Positions 1 through 9,049 of a DNA stretch of 64,000 nucleotides are shown here, piece after piece. Origin of the DNA: Pseudomonas haemolytica (lineage in GTDB: Bacteria > Pseudomonadota > Gammaproteobacteria > Pseudomonadales > Pseudomonadaceae); assembly GCF_009659625.1 (NCBI RefSeq), contig NZ_VOIW01000003.1, positions 682,001-746,000 on the forward strand, read 5' to 3'. Within the stretch, counting starts at the first letter, position 1. Each line of letters begins with the position of its first letter. Below the pieces are notes generated by a model. That model had not been told where the DNA came from, ran no database searches, and saw only the letters and a list, made by a program, of their open reading frames with translations. The position numbers and the translations under genes were made by a program.

Positions 1-588
1 ATGGTGGATGACGCCCATGGCTTCGGCCCGCTGGGCGCCCATGGCGGTGGCATTGTCGAGCATTTCGGCTTGAGCCAGGAGGAGGTGCCGGTGCTGGTTG
101 GCACCTTGGGCAAAGCCTTCGGTACCGCCGGGGCGTTTGTGGCGGGCAGTGAGGCGTTGATCGAAAGCCTGATCCAATTTGCCCGCCCGTATATCTACAC
201 CACCAGCCAACCACCGGCACTGGCCTGCGCCACCCTCAAAAGCCTGGAGCTGCTGCGCAGCGAACATTGGCGGCGTGATCATCTCAACGGGTTGATCCGC
301 CAGTTCCGCCAGGGCGCCGAGCAGATGGGCCTGGCATTGATGGACAGCTTTACGCCGATCCAGCCGATCCTGATTGGCGACAGCGCCCGGGCGTTGCGCC
401 TGTCGCACATGTTGCGTGAGCGTGGCCTGATGGTGACCGCGATCCGCCCGCCTACCGTGCCCGCCGGCAGTGCCCGTTTACGGGTGACATTGACCGCGGC
501 CCACAGCGAGGCGCAGGTGCAGCTATTGTTAAACGGACTCGAAGAATGTTTCCGCTTGTTAGGCACCTCGGAGCCCGACCATGCGTAA
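1..588 (+). CDS. bioF: 8-amino-7-oxononanoate synthase, C-terminal part (cut by window edge)
   Basis: PLP enzyme that condenses pimeloyl-ACP with alanine to give KAPA, the first committed ring-forming step of biotin synthesis. Only the last 195 residues are present; family members are about 390 aa, so the 5' half lies before the window and the ATG at base 1 is an internal methionine. The visible part has the PLP-contacting DDAHGFG motif at residues 3-9 and the Schiff-base lysine in [13 protein letters not shown]. It overlaps bioH by 8 nt and is followed by bioC and bioD in one tightly packed operon. Identity is secure; the true start cannot be seen. Confidence 0.96.
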   Translation: MVDDAHGFGPLGAHGGGIVEHFGLSQEEVPVLVGTLGKAFGTAGAFVAGSEALIESLIQFARPYIYTTSQPPALACATLKSLELLRSEHWRRDHLNGLIRQFRQGAEQMGLALMDSFTPIQPILIGDSARALRLSHMLRERGLMVTAIRPPTVPAGSARLRVTLTAAHSEAQVQLLLNGLEECFRLLGTSEPDHA

Positions 589-1312
589 TCGACTGATATT
601 GCTGCCCGGCTGGGGCCTTGGTGTGTCACCGCTGGAGCCGTTGGCCGCGGCATTGCACGGCCTGGACGAACACCTGCGGGTACAGGTCGAGCCTCTGCCA
701 GCGCTGGACTCCAGTGATTTGAATGAGTGGCTCGACGAACTCGATGCGACGCTGCCGGACAACGTCTGGCTCGGTGGTTGGTCCCTGGGCGGCATGCTCG
801 CTTCAGAGCTGGCAGCGCGCCGTGGCGAACGTTGCTGTGGTTTGCTGACCCTGGCGAGCAACCCGTGCTTCGTCGCCCATGACGGTTGGCCCCACGCGAT
901 GCCTGCCGAGACCTTCGACGCATTCCTGGCGGGCTGCCACGCCGACTCCCAAGTCACCCTCAAGCGCTTCGGCCTGTTGTGTGCCAAGGGCGCCGAAGAC
1001 CCTCGCGGGCTGTCGCGGTTGCTGGTCAGCGGTGCGCCGAATACCGCCCCCAGCGTATTGATGCCCGGCCTGGAGCTGCTGGCCCAACTGGATACGCGGG
1101 CGGCCTTACAGGCATTTCGCGGGCCGCAGTTGCATCTGTTTGCCGGCCTGGATGGGCTGGTGCCTGCCGAAGCCGCCAGCGACCTGCTGGCATTGCTCCC
1201 TGATGTAGAAGTCGGCCTGATTGAACAGGCCGGTCACGCGTTTCTTCTGGAAGACCCCCACGGTGTAGCGGGGGCCATCCAGGCTTTTTTGCATGAGTGT
1301 GTTGATGACTGA
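581..1312 (+). CDS. bioH: Pimeloyl-ACP methyl ester carboxylesterase
   Basis: Alpha/beta hydrolase that removes the methyl group from pimeloyl-ACP methyl ester, releasing the ester made by BioC for use by BioF. At 243 aa it has the usual family length. The nucleophile elbow GWSLGG places the catalytic serine at about residue 68; the acid is in [10 protein letters not shown] and the histidine in [11 protein letters not shown] near the C-terminus. The start overlaps bioF by 8 nt, and the stop overlaps the bioC start at 1305 by 8 nt, indicating translational coupling across the operon. Confidence 0.95.
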   Translation: MRNRLILLPGWGLGVSPLEPLAAALHGLDEHLRVQVEPLPALDSSDLNEWLDELDATLPDNVWLGGWSLGGMLASELAARRGERCCGLLTLASNPCFVAHDGWPHAMPAETFDAFLAGCHADSQVTLKRFGLLCAKGAEDPRGLSRLLVSGAPNTAPSVLMPGLELLAQLDTRAALQAFRGPQLHLFAGLDGLVPAEAASDLLALLPDVEVGLIEQAGHAFLLEDPHGVAGAIQAFLHECVDD

Positions 1313-2117
1313 TTTATCCCATCCTCCCTTGCCAGGGGGCTTGCCGGACAAGCGCCAGGTCGCGGCCTCGTTTTCCCGTGCGGCGGCCAGCTACGACAGC
1401 GTGGCCGAGTTGCAGCGGGCGGTGGGGCATGAATTGCTCAGCCGTTTGCCATCCGACGTTTCGCCCCAACGCTGGCTGGATATGGGCTGCGGCACGGGTT
1501 ATTTCAGCCGCGTATTGGGCGAGCGTTTGCCTGCCAGCCAAGGTGTGGCGCTGGATATCGCCGAGGGCATGCTCAACCATGCGCGGCCATTGGGTGGCGC
1601 CGCGTACTTTGTCGCCGGTGACGCCGAGCGCCTGCCGTTGCAGACGAGCAGTTGCGGACTGATCTTTTCCAGCCTGGCGGTGCAGTGGTGTGCACATTTT
1701 GATGCCGTGCTCAGCGAGGCTTCTCGTGTGCTGCAACCAGGCGGTGTGTTGGCCTTCGCGAGCCTGTGCGTCGGTACCCTGGGTGAGCTGCGCGAAAGCT
1801 GGCGGGCCGTGGATGGCCTGGTTCACGTCAACCGCTTCCGCACTTTCGACGCTTATCAACAGCTGTGTGCGGCCAGTGGTTTACGAGTGGCAAGCCTGGA
1901 GCGACAGCCCCATGTGCTGCATTACCCGGACGTGCGCAGCCTGACCCACGAACTCAAGGCGTTGGGCGCCCATAACCTCAACCCGGGCCGCCCGGGAGGG
2001 TTGACGGGGCGCGCGCGGATTGTTGCACTGGTAGACGCTTACGAGCAGTTCCGTCAGGCTCAGGGCCTGCCCGCCACCTATCAAGTGGTGTACGCCGTAT
2101 TGGAGAAACCTTTATGA
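1305..2117 (+). CDS. bioC: Malonyl-ACP O-methyltransferase
   Basis: SAM-dependent methyltransferase that methylates malonyl-ACP so that fatty-acid synthase can elongate it to a pimeloyl unit for biotin. The class I methyltransferase motif [14 protein letters not shown] lies at about residues 58-71. The start at 1305 gives [12 protein letters not shown] and overlaps the bioH stop; a further in-frame ATG at 1293 would add only four residues. The protein is 270 aa. The gene overlaps bioD by four bases (ATGA). Confidence 0.95.
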   Translation: MTDLSHPPLPGGLPDKRQVAASFSRAAASYDSVAELQRAVGHELLSRLPSDVSPQRWLDMGCGTGYFSRVLGERLPASQGVALDIAEGMLNHARPLGGAAYFVAGDAERLPLQTSSCGLIFSSLAVQWCAHFDAVLSEASRVLQPGGVLAFASLCVGTLGELRESWRAVDGLVHVNRFRTFDAYQQLCAASGLRVASLERQPHVLHYPDVRSLTHELKALGAHNLNPGRPGGLTGRARIVALVDAYEQFRQAQGLPATYQVVYAVLEKPL

Positions 2118-2794
2118 GCGCCGCTTACTTCATCACCGGCACCGACACCGATGTGGGCAAGACCACCATCGCCGCTGGCCTGTTGCATGCGGCCAGGCTG
2201 GCGGGTAAAAGCACGGCGGCAGGAAAACCGGTGGCGTCGGGCTGCCAGCTGACTGCCCAAGGACTGCGCAATGCCGATGCGTTGGCGCTGCTGGCCGAAT
2301 GTTCAGTACCGCTGAGTTATACCGAGGTCAACCCGGTGGCATTCGAGCCGGCGATCGCGCCGCATCTGGCCGCGCGCGAGGCGGGTGTCGCGCTGACGGT
2401 GCAATCGTTGCTCAAACCGATGCAGCACATCCTGGCACGTGGAGCGGATTTCACCTTGATCGAAGGCGCGGGTGGTTGGCGCGTGCCCTTGGCTGACCAG
2501 GCCAACCTGTCGGACCTGGCCATAGCGCTCAAGCTGCCGGTGATCCTGGTGGTGGGCGTGCGCCTGGGGTGTATCAGCCACGCACTGCTCACCGCTGAAG
2601 CCATCGCCCGGGACGGCTTGCCGCTGGCGGGCTGGGTGGCGAACATTATCGACCCCAAGACCTCTCGTCTGGAAGAAAACCTCGCCACCCTGGCTGAGCG
2701 CTTGCCGGCGCCTTGCCTGGGGCGGGTGCCGAAACTCAAGCATGCCGGGGCCGCCGCGGTGGCCGAGTACCTGGAACTGGACCTGCTTGACTGA
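2114..2794 (+). CDS. bioD: Dethiobiotin synthetase
   Basis: ATP-dependent carboxylase that closes the ureido ring of dethiobiotin from DAPA and CO2. The N-terminus carries the P-loop [10 protein letters not shown] (residues 8-17), and the [11 protein letters not shown] segment is the family's second conserved nucleotide and substrate loop. At 226 aa it is full length. It overlaps bioC by four bases and is the last gene of the operon; no clear hairpin-plus-T-run terminator is visible in the 106 bp before the next gene. Confidence 0.96.
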   Translation: MSAAYFITGTDTDVGKTTIAAGLLHAARLAGKSTAAGKPVASGCQLTAQGLRNADALALLAECSVPLSYTEVNPVAFEPAIAPHLAAREAGVALTVQSLLKPMQHILARGADFTLIEGAGGWRVPLADQANLSDLAIALKLPVILVVGVRLGCISHALLTAEAIARDGLPLAGWVANIIDPKTSRLEENLATLAERLPAPCLGRVPKLKHAGAAAVAEYLELDLLD

Positions 2795-2900
2795 TTTTGG
2801 CTATCACTAAGGCAATATGCCATTAGTGTTTTTGACGGGCCTTTTGCCAGGATGTCTGCTTCAATCCAGTTTCACGATTCTCTAAAGGCAGGCTTACGCC

Positions 2901-3182
2901 ATGGAAATCTCTGGAAGCAGCGCGTTTTATTCGGGCCTGAGCAGCATTCAGACCGGGCAGAACCGTGTCGACCAGGCGGCCGGCAAGATTGCCAGCGCCG
3001 CGACGACCCAGCCATCGGGTGCACAAAGTGATCGTCTGCAAGCCAACGACCGCGCCCAGCCGTCCAACTCGGCGAGCAATATGGTGGAAATGGCCCAGGG
3101 CAAGTTTCAAGTCGAGCTGGGGGCGAAAGTCGCCAAGGCTTCGGATGAAATGCTCGGCACCTTGATCGATACCTACGCTTAA
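2901..3182 (+). CDS. Conserved hypothetical 93-aa protein, reminiscent of flagellar axial protein ends
   Basis: Function unknown. It starts at the ATG in ACGCCATGG and ends at TAA 3180-3182. The N-terminal FYSGLSSIQTGQNRVDQAA resembles the rod/hook N-terminal heptad region (SGL..AQ..LD..A.NIANA). The C-terminal NMVEMAQGKFQVELGAK and DEMLGTLIDTY resemble the conserved C-terminal helix of FlgC/FlgE-type proteins. Between them is a short Ser/Gln/Ala-rich stretch in place of the large middle domain. There is no signal peptide or membrane segment, and no flagellar gene is nearby. The flagellar comparison is pattern recognition only. Codon use matches the neighbours. Confidence 0.7.
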   Translation: MEISGSSAFYSGLSSIQTGQNRVDQAAGKIASAATTQPSGAQSDRLQANDRAQPSNSASNMVEMAQGKFQVELGAKVAKASDEMLGTLIDTYA

Positions 3183-3210
3183 TCCCTCTCTAAATTCATG
3201 CCTGCTCTTC

Positions 3211-3300
3211 TGTGGGAGCGGGCTTGCTCGCGAAGGCGAATCTTCAGCCAGCATTGCAGCTGACTGACGCACCGCTTTCGCGAGCAAGCCCGCTCCCACA
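3211..3300. repeat. REP doublet (REPIN-like), GAGCGGGCTTGCTCGCGA type
   Basis: Perfect 24-bp inverted repeat. The left arm at 3211-3234 begins TGTGGGAGCGGGCTTGCTCG, and the right arm at 3277-3300 is its exact reverse complement; a 42-nt spacer separates them. Same sequence type as the element at 60224-60317. It lies in the spacer between the 93-aa gene and the first acyl-CoA dehydrogenase, and the rest of that spacer (3301-3514) shows nothing else I can name apart from the dehydrogenase RBS. Confidence 0.9.
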
Positions 3301-3514
3301 TTTGTCCTGCGTCATTCTGCTGAACCTCTTCGAATCATGCGGCGTCTTGCCGCAAGCATTGGCGTGCCTGAGATTGACCCGCATCAAGACAAACGGCATC
3401 CGGCCGACGCTTGACAACCCTGGGTCGTAAACGTATGTTTCAAACACCTGTTTGACCGCCATAACAAATCCACGCGGTTGTTCATCCCAGCTACATCAGC
3501 AGAGGTTTATCGCT

Positions 3515-5320
3515 ATGCCTGACTACAAGGCCCCCTTGCGTGATATTCGCTTCGTTCGTGACGAACTGCTCGGTTATGAAGCGCACTATCAGAGCCTGCC
3601 GGCTTGCCAGGACGCTACCCCGGACATGGTTGACGCCATTCTCGAAGAAGGTGCCAAGTTCTGTGAGCAAGTACTGGCACCGTTGAACCGCGTGGGCGAC
3701 ATCGAAGGGTGTACCTGGAGTGAGTCAGGCGTTAAGACCCCTACCGGCTTCAAAGAAGCCTACAAACAATTCGTCGAAGGCGGCTGGCCGAGCCTGGCCC
3801 ACGATGTGGAGCACGGCGGCCAAGGCCTGCCGGAATCCCTGGGCCTGGCGGTGAGCGAAATGGTGGGTGCCGCCAACTGGTCGTGGGGCATGTACCCGGG
3901 CCTGTCCCATGGTGCGATGAACACTATCTCCGAGCACGGCACCCCAGAGCAGCAAAACGCCTACCTGACCAAACTGGTGTCGGGCGAGTGGACCGGCACC
4001 ATGTGCCTGACCGAGCCGCACTGCGGCACCGACCTGGGCATGCTGCGCACCAAGGCCGAGCCTCAGGCTGACGGTTCCTACAAAGTCTCCGGCACCAAGA
4101 TCTTCATCTCGGCCGGTGAGCACGACATGGCCGATAACATCGTCCACATCGTGTTGGCCCGCCTGCCGGACGCACCGGCTGGCACCAAAGGCATCTCGCT
4201 GTTTATCGTGCCCAAATTCCTGCCTAACGCCGATGGTTCGGTGGGCGAGCGCAACGCAGTGACCTGTGGTTCCCTGGAACACAAGATGGGTATCCACGGC
4301 AACGCCACCTGCGTGATGAACTTCGACGCGGCCACCGGTTTCCTGATCGGCCCGGCGAACAAAGGCCTGAACTGCATGTTCACCTTTATGAACACCGCTC
4401 GCCTGGGTACCGCGCTGCAAGGCCTGTCCCACGCCGAGATCGGCTTCCAGGGTGGCTTGAAATACGCCCGTGATCGCCTGCAGATGCGCTCGCTGACTGG
4501 CCCGAAAGCACCGGACAAGGCCGCTGACCCGATCATCGTGCACCCTGACGTGCGCCGCATGTTGCTGACCATGAAAGCCTTCGCCGAAGGTAACCGTGCG
4601 ATGGTGTACTTCACCGCCAAGCAAGTGGACATCGTCAAGTACGGCACTGACGACGAAGCCAAGAAACAGGCTGATGGCCTGCTGGCGTTCATGACCCCGA
4701 TCGCCAAGGCGTTCATGACCGAAGTCGGTTTTGAATCGGCCAACCACGGCGTGCAGATCTACGGTGGCCACGGTTTCATCGCCGAGTGGGGCATGGAGCA
4801 GAACGTTCGCGACAGCCGCATTTCGATGTTGTACGAAGGTACTACCGGCATCCAGGCGCTGGACTTGCTCGGCCGTAAAGTACTGATGACCCAAGGCGAA
4901 GCGCTCAAGGGCTTCACCAAGATCGTGCACAAGTTCTGCCAGGCCAACGAAGGTAACGAAGCCGTCAAAGAGTTCGTTGCACCGCTGGCGGCACTGAACA
5001 AAGAGTGGGGCGAGTTGACCATGAAGGTCGGCATGGCCGCGATGAAAGACCGTGAAGAAGTCGGTGCCGCCTCGGTGGATTACCTGATGTACTCCGGCTA
5101 CGCGTGCCTGGCTTACTTCTGGGCCGACATGGCGCGCCTGGCGGCTGAAAAGCTGGCTGCCGGTACCACCGAAGAGGCGTTCTACACCGCCAAGTTGCAG
5201 ACCGCACGCTTCTACTTCCAGCGCATCCTGCCGCGTACTCGTACCCATGTGGCGACCATGCTGTCGGGTGCCAACAACCTGATGGACATGAAAGAAGAAG
5301 ACTTCGGCCTGGCTTACTAA
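3515..5320 (+). CDS. Acyl-CoA dehydrogenase (about 600-aa type), first paralogue
   Basis: FAD enzyme for the first dehydrogenation of beta-oxidation. The start at 3515 ([13 protein letters not shown]) follows an AGAGG box and matches the start of the paralogue at 7045. Domains in order: short extra N-terminal segment, acyl-CoA dehydrogenase N/middle/C domains ([13 protein letters not shown] in the FAD loop, [10 protein letters not shown] near 420), and a C-terminal extension that makes the protein 601 aa rather than about 380. The catalytic glutamate is in MLYEGTTG at about residue 441. I recall the P. putida orthologue at this locus being reported as a phenylacyl-CoA dehydrogenase; the chain-length or aromatic preference here is inference. 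Confidence 0.92.
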   Translation: MPDYKAPLRDIRFVRDELLGYEAHYQSLPACQDATPDMVDAILEEGAKFCEQVLAPLNRVGDIEGCTWSESGVKTPTGFKEAYKQFVEGGWPSLAHDVEHGGQGLPESLGLAVSEMVGAANWSWGMYPGLSHGAMNTISEHGTPEQQNAYLTKLVSGEWTGTMCLTEPHCGTDLGMLRTKAEPQADGSYKVSGTKIFISAGEHDMADNIVHIVLARLPDAPAGTKGISLFIVPKFLPNADGSVGERNAVTCGSLEHKMGIHGNATCVMNFDAATGFLIGPANKGLNCMFTFMNTARLGTALQGLSHAEIGFQGGLKYARDRLQMRSLTGPKAPDKAADPIIVHPDVRRMLLTMKAFAEGNRAMVYFTAKQVDIVKYGTDDEAKKQADGLLAFMTPIAKAFMTEVGFESANHGVQIYGGHGFIAEWGMEQNVRDSRISMLYEGTTGIQALDLLGRKVLMTQGEALKGFTKIVHKFCQANEGNEAVKEFVAPLAALNKEWGELTMKVGMAAMKDREEVGAASVDYLMYSGYACLAYFWADMARLAAEKLAAGTTEEAFYTAKLQTARFYFQRILPRTRTHVATMLSGANNLMDMKEEDFGLAY

Positions 5321-5338
5321 GCCTTACCGGGTCCTTTG

Positions 5339-5376
5339 AAAACCGCCGTCTCCCTAGGGAGGCGGCGGTTTTTTAT
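5339..5376 (+). terminator. Rho-independent terminator after first acyl-CoA dehydrogenase
   Basis: A 14-bp stem (AAACCGCCGTCTCC with GGAGGCGGCGGTTT, one G-T wobble) with a CTAG loop, followed by a run of T. It begins 18 nt after the dehydrogenase stop codon. Confidence 0.92.
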
Positions 5377-5524
5377 GGCCGGTTAAAAAACCACAGCACA
5401 GCACTCAGGGATTAGGAGCGCCTGCCGTTAAAGTGATGGCAATGTGATACGTGTCGGTCGGTTGTGCTTAACTGATCGAATAGAGGCACAGTGCCATTAT
5501 TTTTTACGGGTCGGAGTTTTACCC

Positions 5525-6814
5525 TTGTCACGCGTGTCCGCTGTACGTTTCAGTCATTTCCTACCTTCGCTGCTGCTGTTGCTGGCTGGGCTCTCGGCTG
5601 CGTACGTCAAGGACCTCAACGTCTTCTTCACCTCGCTGTTCAACGTGCTGCCGACCTTGGTGTTGCTGCTCGGCGGTGCGTATTGCGCGGTGTATCGGCG
5701 CCAGCGTGAACTGTTCTTGATGATCACGGTGTACGTCGCCTATTTCCTGCTGGATACCCAGACCGATTTCTACCGTGACAATGGCCGTGTGCGCGAAGAC
5801 GCCGCGGTGGTCTTTCATCTGTGTTGCCTGCTGTTGCCACTGCTGTTCAGCATCTACGCGGTGTGGCAGGAGAAAACCCACCTGTTCCGTGACTTCGTCG
5901 CACGCGGCGCGGTGTTACTGGCGGTGGGCAGCGTGGCGTTGGCCCTGGAGCAAAGTTATCCCCAGGCGCTCCTAAACTGGCTGGCGGAGATCCGCTGGCC
6001 ACTGTTGCATGGCGCCTGGATGAGCCTGATCCAACTCTCTTACCCGATGTTCCTGATTGGTTTCCTTACCCTGGCCGCACAGTACTGGTATCAGCCGCGC
6101 CCGCTGCACGCCGCGCAACTGGTAGGGTTGTTGGGCTTGTTCTGGATGCTGCCGCAAACCTTCATTCTGCCATTCACCCTTAACATTATGTGCAGCCAGG
6201 TCATGTTGATGATCGCTGCCGGTGTGGCTCATGAAGCCTATCAAATGGCGTTCCGCGACGAATTGACTGGCTTGCCGGGGCGGCGAGCCCTCAACGAGCG
6301 CATGCAGCGTTTGGGGCGCAACTATGTGCTGGCGATGAGTGACGTTGATCATTTCAAGCGTTTCAACGACACCCATGGCCACGACGTGGGTGATCAGGTA
6401 TTGCGGCTGGTGGCGAGCAAGCTGTCCAAGGTCAATGGCGGCGGGCGTGCCTATCGTTACGGCGGCGAAGAGTTCGCCGTGGTGTTTGCCGGCAAGACCC
6501 TGGACGAATGCATGCCGCACCTCGAGGAGATCCGCGAGATCATTGCCAGCTACGATATCAAGTTGCGTAATCCGGACCGCCCCCATGATGATCATCAGGG
6601 TCGGCAGCGGCGTGCGGGTAGTGGCGCTTCCAGTGTGTCGGTGACGGTCAGCATTGGCGTGGCCGAGCGCCAGGCCGAGCAGCGTAGCCCCGAAGAGGTG
6701 CTCAAGTCCGCTGACCAGGCGCTGTATGCCGCCAAGGGTGCCGGGCGCAACTGTGTGGTCGCGGCCGGGCAAACCCGTCGTGGCGCGGTACGCATGGAAA
6801 GCGCTGCCGGTTGA
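5525..6814 (+). CDS. Membrane-bound diguanylate cyclase (GGEEF)
   Basis: Makes cyclic di-GMP from two GTP. About six or seven hydrophobic segments occupy the first 230 residues, followed by a GGDEF domain starting at FRDELTGLPGRRALNERM. The active-site motif is GGEEF at about residue 313, an active variant. The RxxD inhibitory site normally just upstream is absent (NGGGRAYRY instead), so product inhibition may be weak. Start choice: TTG at 5525 preceded by CGGAG gives MSRVSAVRFSHFLP and a hydrophobic N-terminus; an ATG at 5444 would add 27 residues without a good RBS. The gene is sandwiched between two acyl-CoA dehydrogenase paralogues. Confidence 0.88.
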   Translation: MSRVSAVRFSHFLPSLLLLLAGLSAAYVKDLNVFFTSLFNVLPTLVLLLGGAYCAVYRRQRELFLMITVYVAYFLLDTQTDFYRDNGRVREDAAVVFHLCCLLLPLLFSIYAVWQEKTHLFRDFVARGAVLLAVGSVALALEQSYPQALLNWLAEIRWPLLHGAWMSLIQLSYPMFLIGFLTLAAQYWYQPRPLHAAQLVGLLGLFWMLPQTFILPFTLNIMCSQVMLMIAAGVAHEAYQMAFRDELTGLPGRRALNERMQRLGRNYVLAMSDVDHFKRFNDTHGHDVGDQVLRLVASKLSKVNGGGRAYRYGGEEFAVVFAGKTLDECMPHLEEIREIIASYDIKLRNPDRPHDDHQGRQRRAGSGASSVSVTVSIGVAERQAEQRSPEEVLKSADQALYAAKGAGRNCVVAAGQTRRGAVRMESAAG

Positions 6815-7044
6815 GTAATGGCGGTGTATTCAGCAACGCTATAGTGAATGCCTGATGCGACTGCCTGCCGACGTTTGTCCCTTACGGCTGCAAGCTTGAT
6901 AATCCAAAGAAAAAGGCTGGCATGACTTGTAAATACTTACGGGTCACAACTGGACTCTATGTGTCTTAAAAGTTGTTCGGTTACACTCGGAGCCTGTAAA
7001 ACCGATCCTGTCGAATTACTTTTCACGTTCTCACGAGGTTTGCC

Positions 7045-8823
7045 ATGGCTGATTACAAAGCGCCGTTGCGTGATATGCGCTTCGTCCTCAACGAAGTTTT
7101 TGAGGTCGCCAAGACTTGGTCCCAATTGCCGGCATTGGCAGACGCCGTTGACGCCGAAACCGTTGAGGCGATCCTCGAAGAAGCCGGCAAGGTCACCGCC
7201 AAATCCATCGCCCCACTCAGCCGCGGTGGCGATGAGCAAGGCTGCCACTGGACGGACGGCGCAGTCAGCACCCCTGACGGTTTCCCCCAGGCCTACAGCA
7301 CCTACGCCGAAGGCGGTTGGGTTGGAGTGGGCGGCGACCCGACCTACGGCGGCATGGGCATGCCCAAGGCGGTGTCGGCGCAGGTCGAGGAAATGATCAA
7401 CTCCTCGAGCCTGGCATTCGGCCTATACCCGATGCTGACCTCCGGTGCCTGTGTATCGATCAACACCCACGCCAGTGAAGAGCTCAAGGCCACCTACCTG
7501 CCGAATATGTACGCCGGCACCTGGGCAGGCTCCATGTGCCTGACCGAAGCCCACGCGGGCACTGACCTGGGGATGATCCGCACCAAAGCCGAGCCTCAGG
7601 CGGACGGTTCCTACAAAGTCAGCGGCACCAAGATCTTCATCACCGGTGGCGAACATGACCTGACCGAAAACATCATTCACCTGGTGCTGGCCAAACTGCC
7701 GGATGCACCGGCCGGGCCCAAGGGCATTTCGCTGTTCCTGGTGCCCAAGTTCCTGGTCAATGCCGATGGCAGCCTGGGCGCGCGTAACCCGGTAACCTGC
7801 GGCTCTATTGAACACAAGATGGGCATCCAGGCGTCCGCGACCTGTGTGATGAACTTCGACGAAGCCGTGGGTTATCTGGTAGGTGAGCCCAACCGGGGCC
7901 TGGCGGCGATGTTCACGATGATGAACTATGAACGCCTGGGGGTGGGTATCCAGGGCTTGGCGTCCGGCGAGCGCTCCTATCAGAACGCGATTGAATATGC
8001 CCGTGACCGTCTGCAGAGCCGCTCCCCGCTGGGTGCACAGGCCAAGGACAAAGTGGCCGACCCGATCATCGTGCATCCCGATGTACGCCGCATGCTGCTG
8101 ACCATGAAGGCGGCGAACGAGGGTGGCCGGGCGTTCTCCACCTACGTGGCGACGCAGTTGGACATCGCCAAGTTCAGTGACGATGCGGCTGCTCGGGAGC
8201 GCGCCGATAAGCTGGTCGCGTTGCTGACGCCTGTCGCCAAGGCTTTCCTTACGGATCTGGGCCTGGAAACCACCGTGCTCGGCCAGCAAGTGTTTGGCGG
8301 CCATGGTTACATCCGCGAGTGGGGCCAGGAGCAGTTGGTGCGTGACGTGCGCATTACCCAGATCTACGAAGGCACCAATGGCATTCAGGCCCTGGACTTG
8401 ATGGGACGCAAGATCGTCGGCAGCGGCGGTGCGTTCTACACCCTGTTCGCCGATGAGATCCGCCAGTTCATCGCTGAGTCGGGCCCTGAGTTGGCCGAGT
8501 TCACCAAGCCGCTCAGCGTGGCGGTGGATAACCTGGATGAATTGACGGCCTGGGTGCTGGACCGCGCCAAGAGCAACCCGAATGAAATCGGCGCAGCGTC
8601 GGTGGAATACCTGCATGCGTTCGGCTACATGGCCTATGCCTACATGTGGGCGCGCATGGCCAAGGCCGCGTTGGGCAAAGAGGCCGAGGAGGCGTTCTAC
8701 GCCAGCAAACTGGGCACCGCACGTTTCTACTTTGCCCGTCTGTTACCGCGTATCCACTCGTTGAGTGCGTCGGTAAAAGCCGGTAGCGAATCGCTGTTCC
8801 TGATGGATGAAGCCCTGTTCTAA
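7045..8823 (+). CDS. Acyl-CoA dehydrogenase (about 600-aa type), second paralogue
   Basis: Same family as the gene at 3515 and clearly a paralogue: both begin M(P/A)DYKAPLRD, share [15 protein letters not shown] and [19 protein letters not shown], and keep the catalytic glutamate at about residue 441 (QIYEGTNG). Length 592 aa. It starts at an ATG after a CACGAGG box. The 230-bp spacer before it (6815-7044) holds no gene I can support and presumably its own promoter. Followed closely by the GacA box and sRNA gene. A fatty or aromatic acyl-CoA substrate is inferred from family membership. Confidence 0.92.
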   Translation: MADYKAPLRDMRFVLNEVFEVAKTWSQLPALADAVDAETVEAILEEAGKVTAKSIAPLSRGGDEQGCHWTDGAVSTPDGFPQAYSTYAEGGWVGVGGDPTYGGMGMPKAVSAQVEEMINSSSLAFGLYPMLTSGACVSINTHASEELKATYLPNMYAGTWAGSMCLTEAHAGTDLGMIRTKAEPQADGSYKVSGTKIFITGGEHDLTENIIHLVLAKLPDAPAGPKGISLFLVPKFLVNADGSLGARNPVTCGSIEHKMGIQASATCVMNFDEAVGYLVGEPNRGLAAMFTMMNYERLGVGIQGLASGERSYQNAIEYARDRLQSRSPLGAQAKDKVADPIIVHPDVRRMLLTMKAANEGGRAFSTYVATQLDIAKFSDDAAARERADKLVALLTPVAKAFLTDLGLETTVLGQQVFGGHGYIREWGQEQLVRDVRITQIYEGTNGIQALDLMGRKIVGSGGAFYTLFADEIRQFIAESGPELAEFTKPLSVAVDNLDELTAWVLDRAKSNPNEIGAASVEYLHAFGYMAYAYMWARMAKAALGKEAEEAFYASKLGTARFYFARLLPRIHSLSASVKAGSESLFLMDEALF

Positions 8824-8837
8824 GGGCGGGGAGGGCG

Positions 8838-8855
8838 TGTAAGCATTCTCTTACA
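8838..8855 (+). promoter_or_regulatory. GacA upstream activating sequence (GacA box)
   Basis: The 18-bp palindrome TGTAAGCATTCTCTTACA is an exact match to the TGTAAG-N6-CTTACA box bound by the response regulator GacA in front of rsm sRNA genes. It lies about 57 bp upstream of the likely sRNA 5' end, the usual distance. Confidence 0.93.
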
Positions 8856-8911
8856 TCACGTGCTGCTATTCGTCCTCTATCGCCACATTGGATCCACGGC
8901 TAATCTACTTC

Positions 8912-9036
8912 ACATGGACGTCGCGCAGGAAGCGCAAAGCAACAACACGGACACGTAGGATTCTGCCAGGATGGCGGAGTGAAATGGATGTCAGGGAAAC
9001 AGTCTGCAAAGCCCCGCTTCGGCGGGGTTTTCTTTT
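8912..9036 (+). ncRNA. rsmY: Rsm-family sRNA sequestering RsmA/RsmE (rsmY type)
   Basis: Non-coding RNA of about 120 nt that titrates CsrA-family translational repressors. The start is set by a TAATCT -10-like element at 8901-8906 and the spacing from the GacA box; the end is a strong terminator. Eight GGA triplets lie at 8916, 8928, 8949, 8958, 8969, 8976, 8986 and 8995, several in the A(C/T/G)GGA context bound by RsmA. The 5' part contains GCGCAGGAAGCGCAAAG, a hairpin displaying GGA that I recall from rsmY. Location (between this acyl-CoA dehydrogenase and a LysR gene) matches P. putida rsmY as I recall it. The exact 5' end is estimated. Confidence 0.9.
9008..9036 (+). terminator. Terminator of the rsmY-type sRNA
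   Basis: CCCCGC (9012-9017) pairs with GCGGGG (9022-9027) around a TTCG loop, extended by A-T pairs and followed by TTTTCTTTT. It ends 13 nt before the converging LysR gene. Confidence 0.92.
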
Positions 9037-9049
9037 GCCCGCGAAAAAG

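Noticed and set aside
3212..3430. Short readings starting MGAGLLAKA in REP elements (also at 60227 and 49660)
   Set aside because: They are translations of the palindromic repeats, not genes.
3725..5248. 507-codon open frame antisense to the first acyl-CoA dehydrogenase
   Set aside because: Shadow frame caused by G/C-rich third positions; His/Gly/Val-rich translation with no domain.
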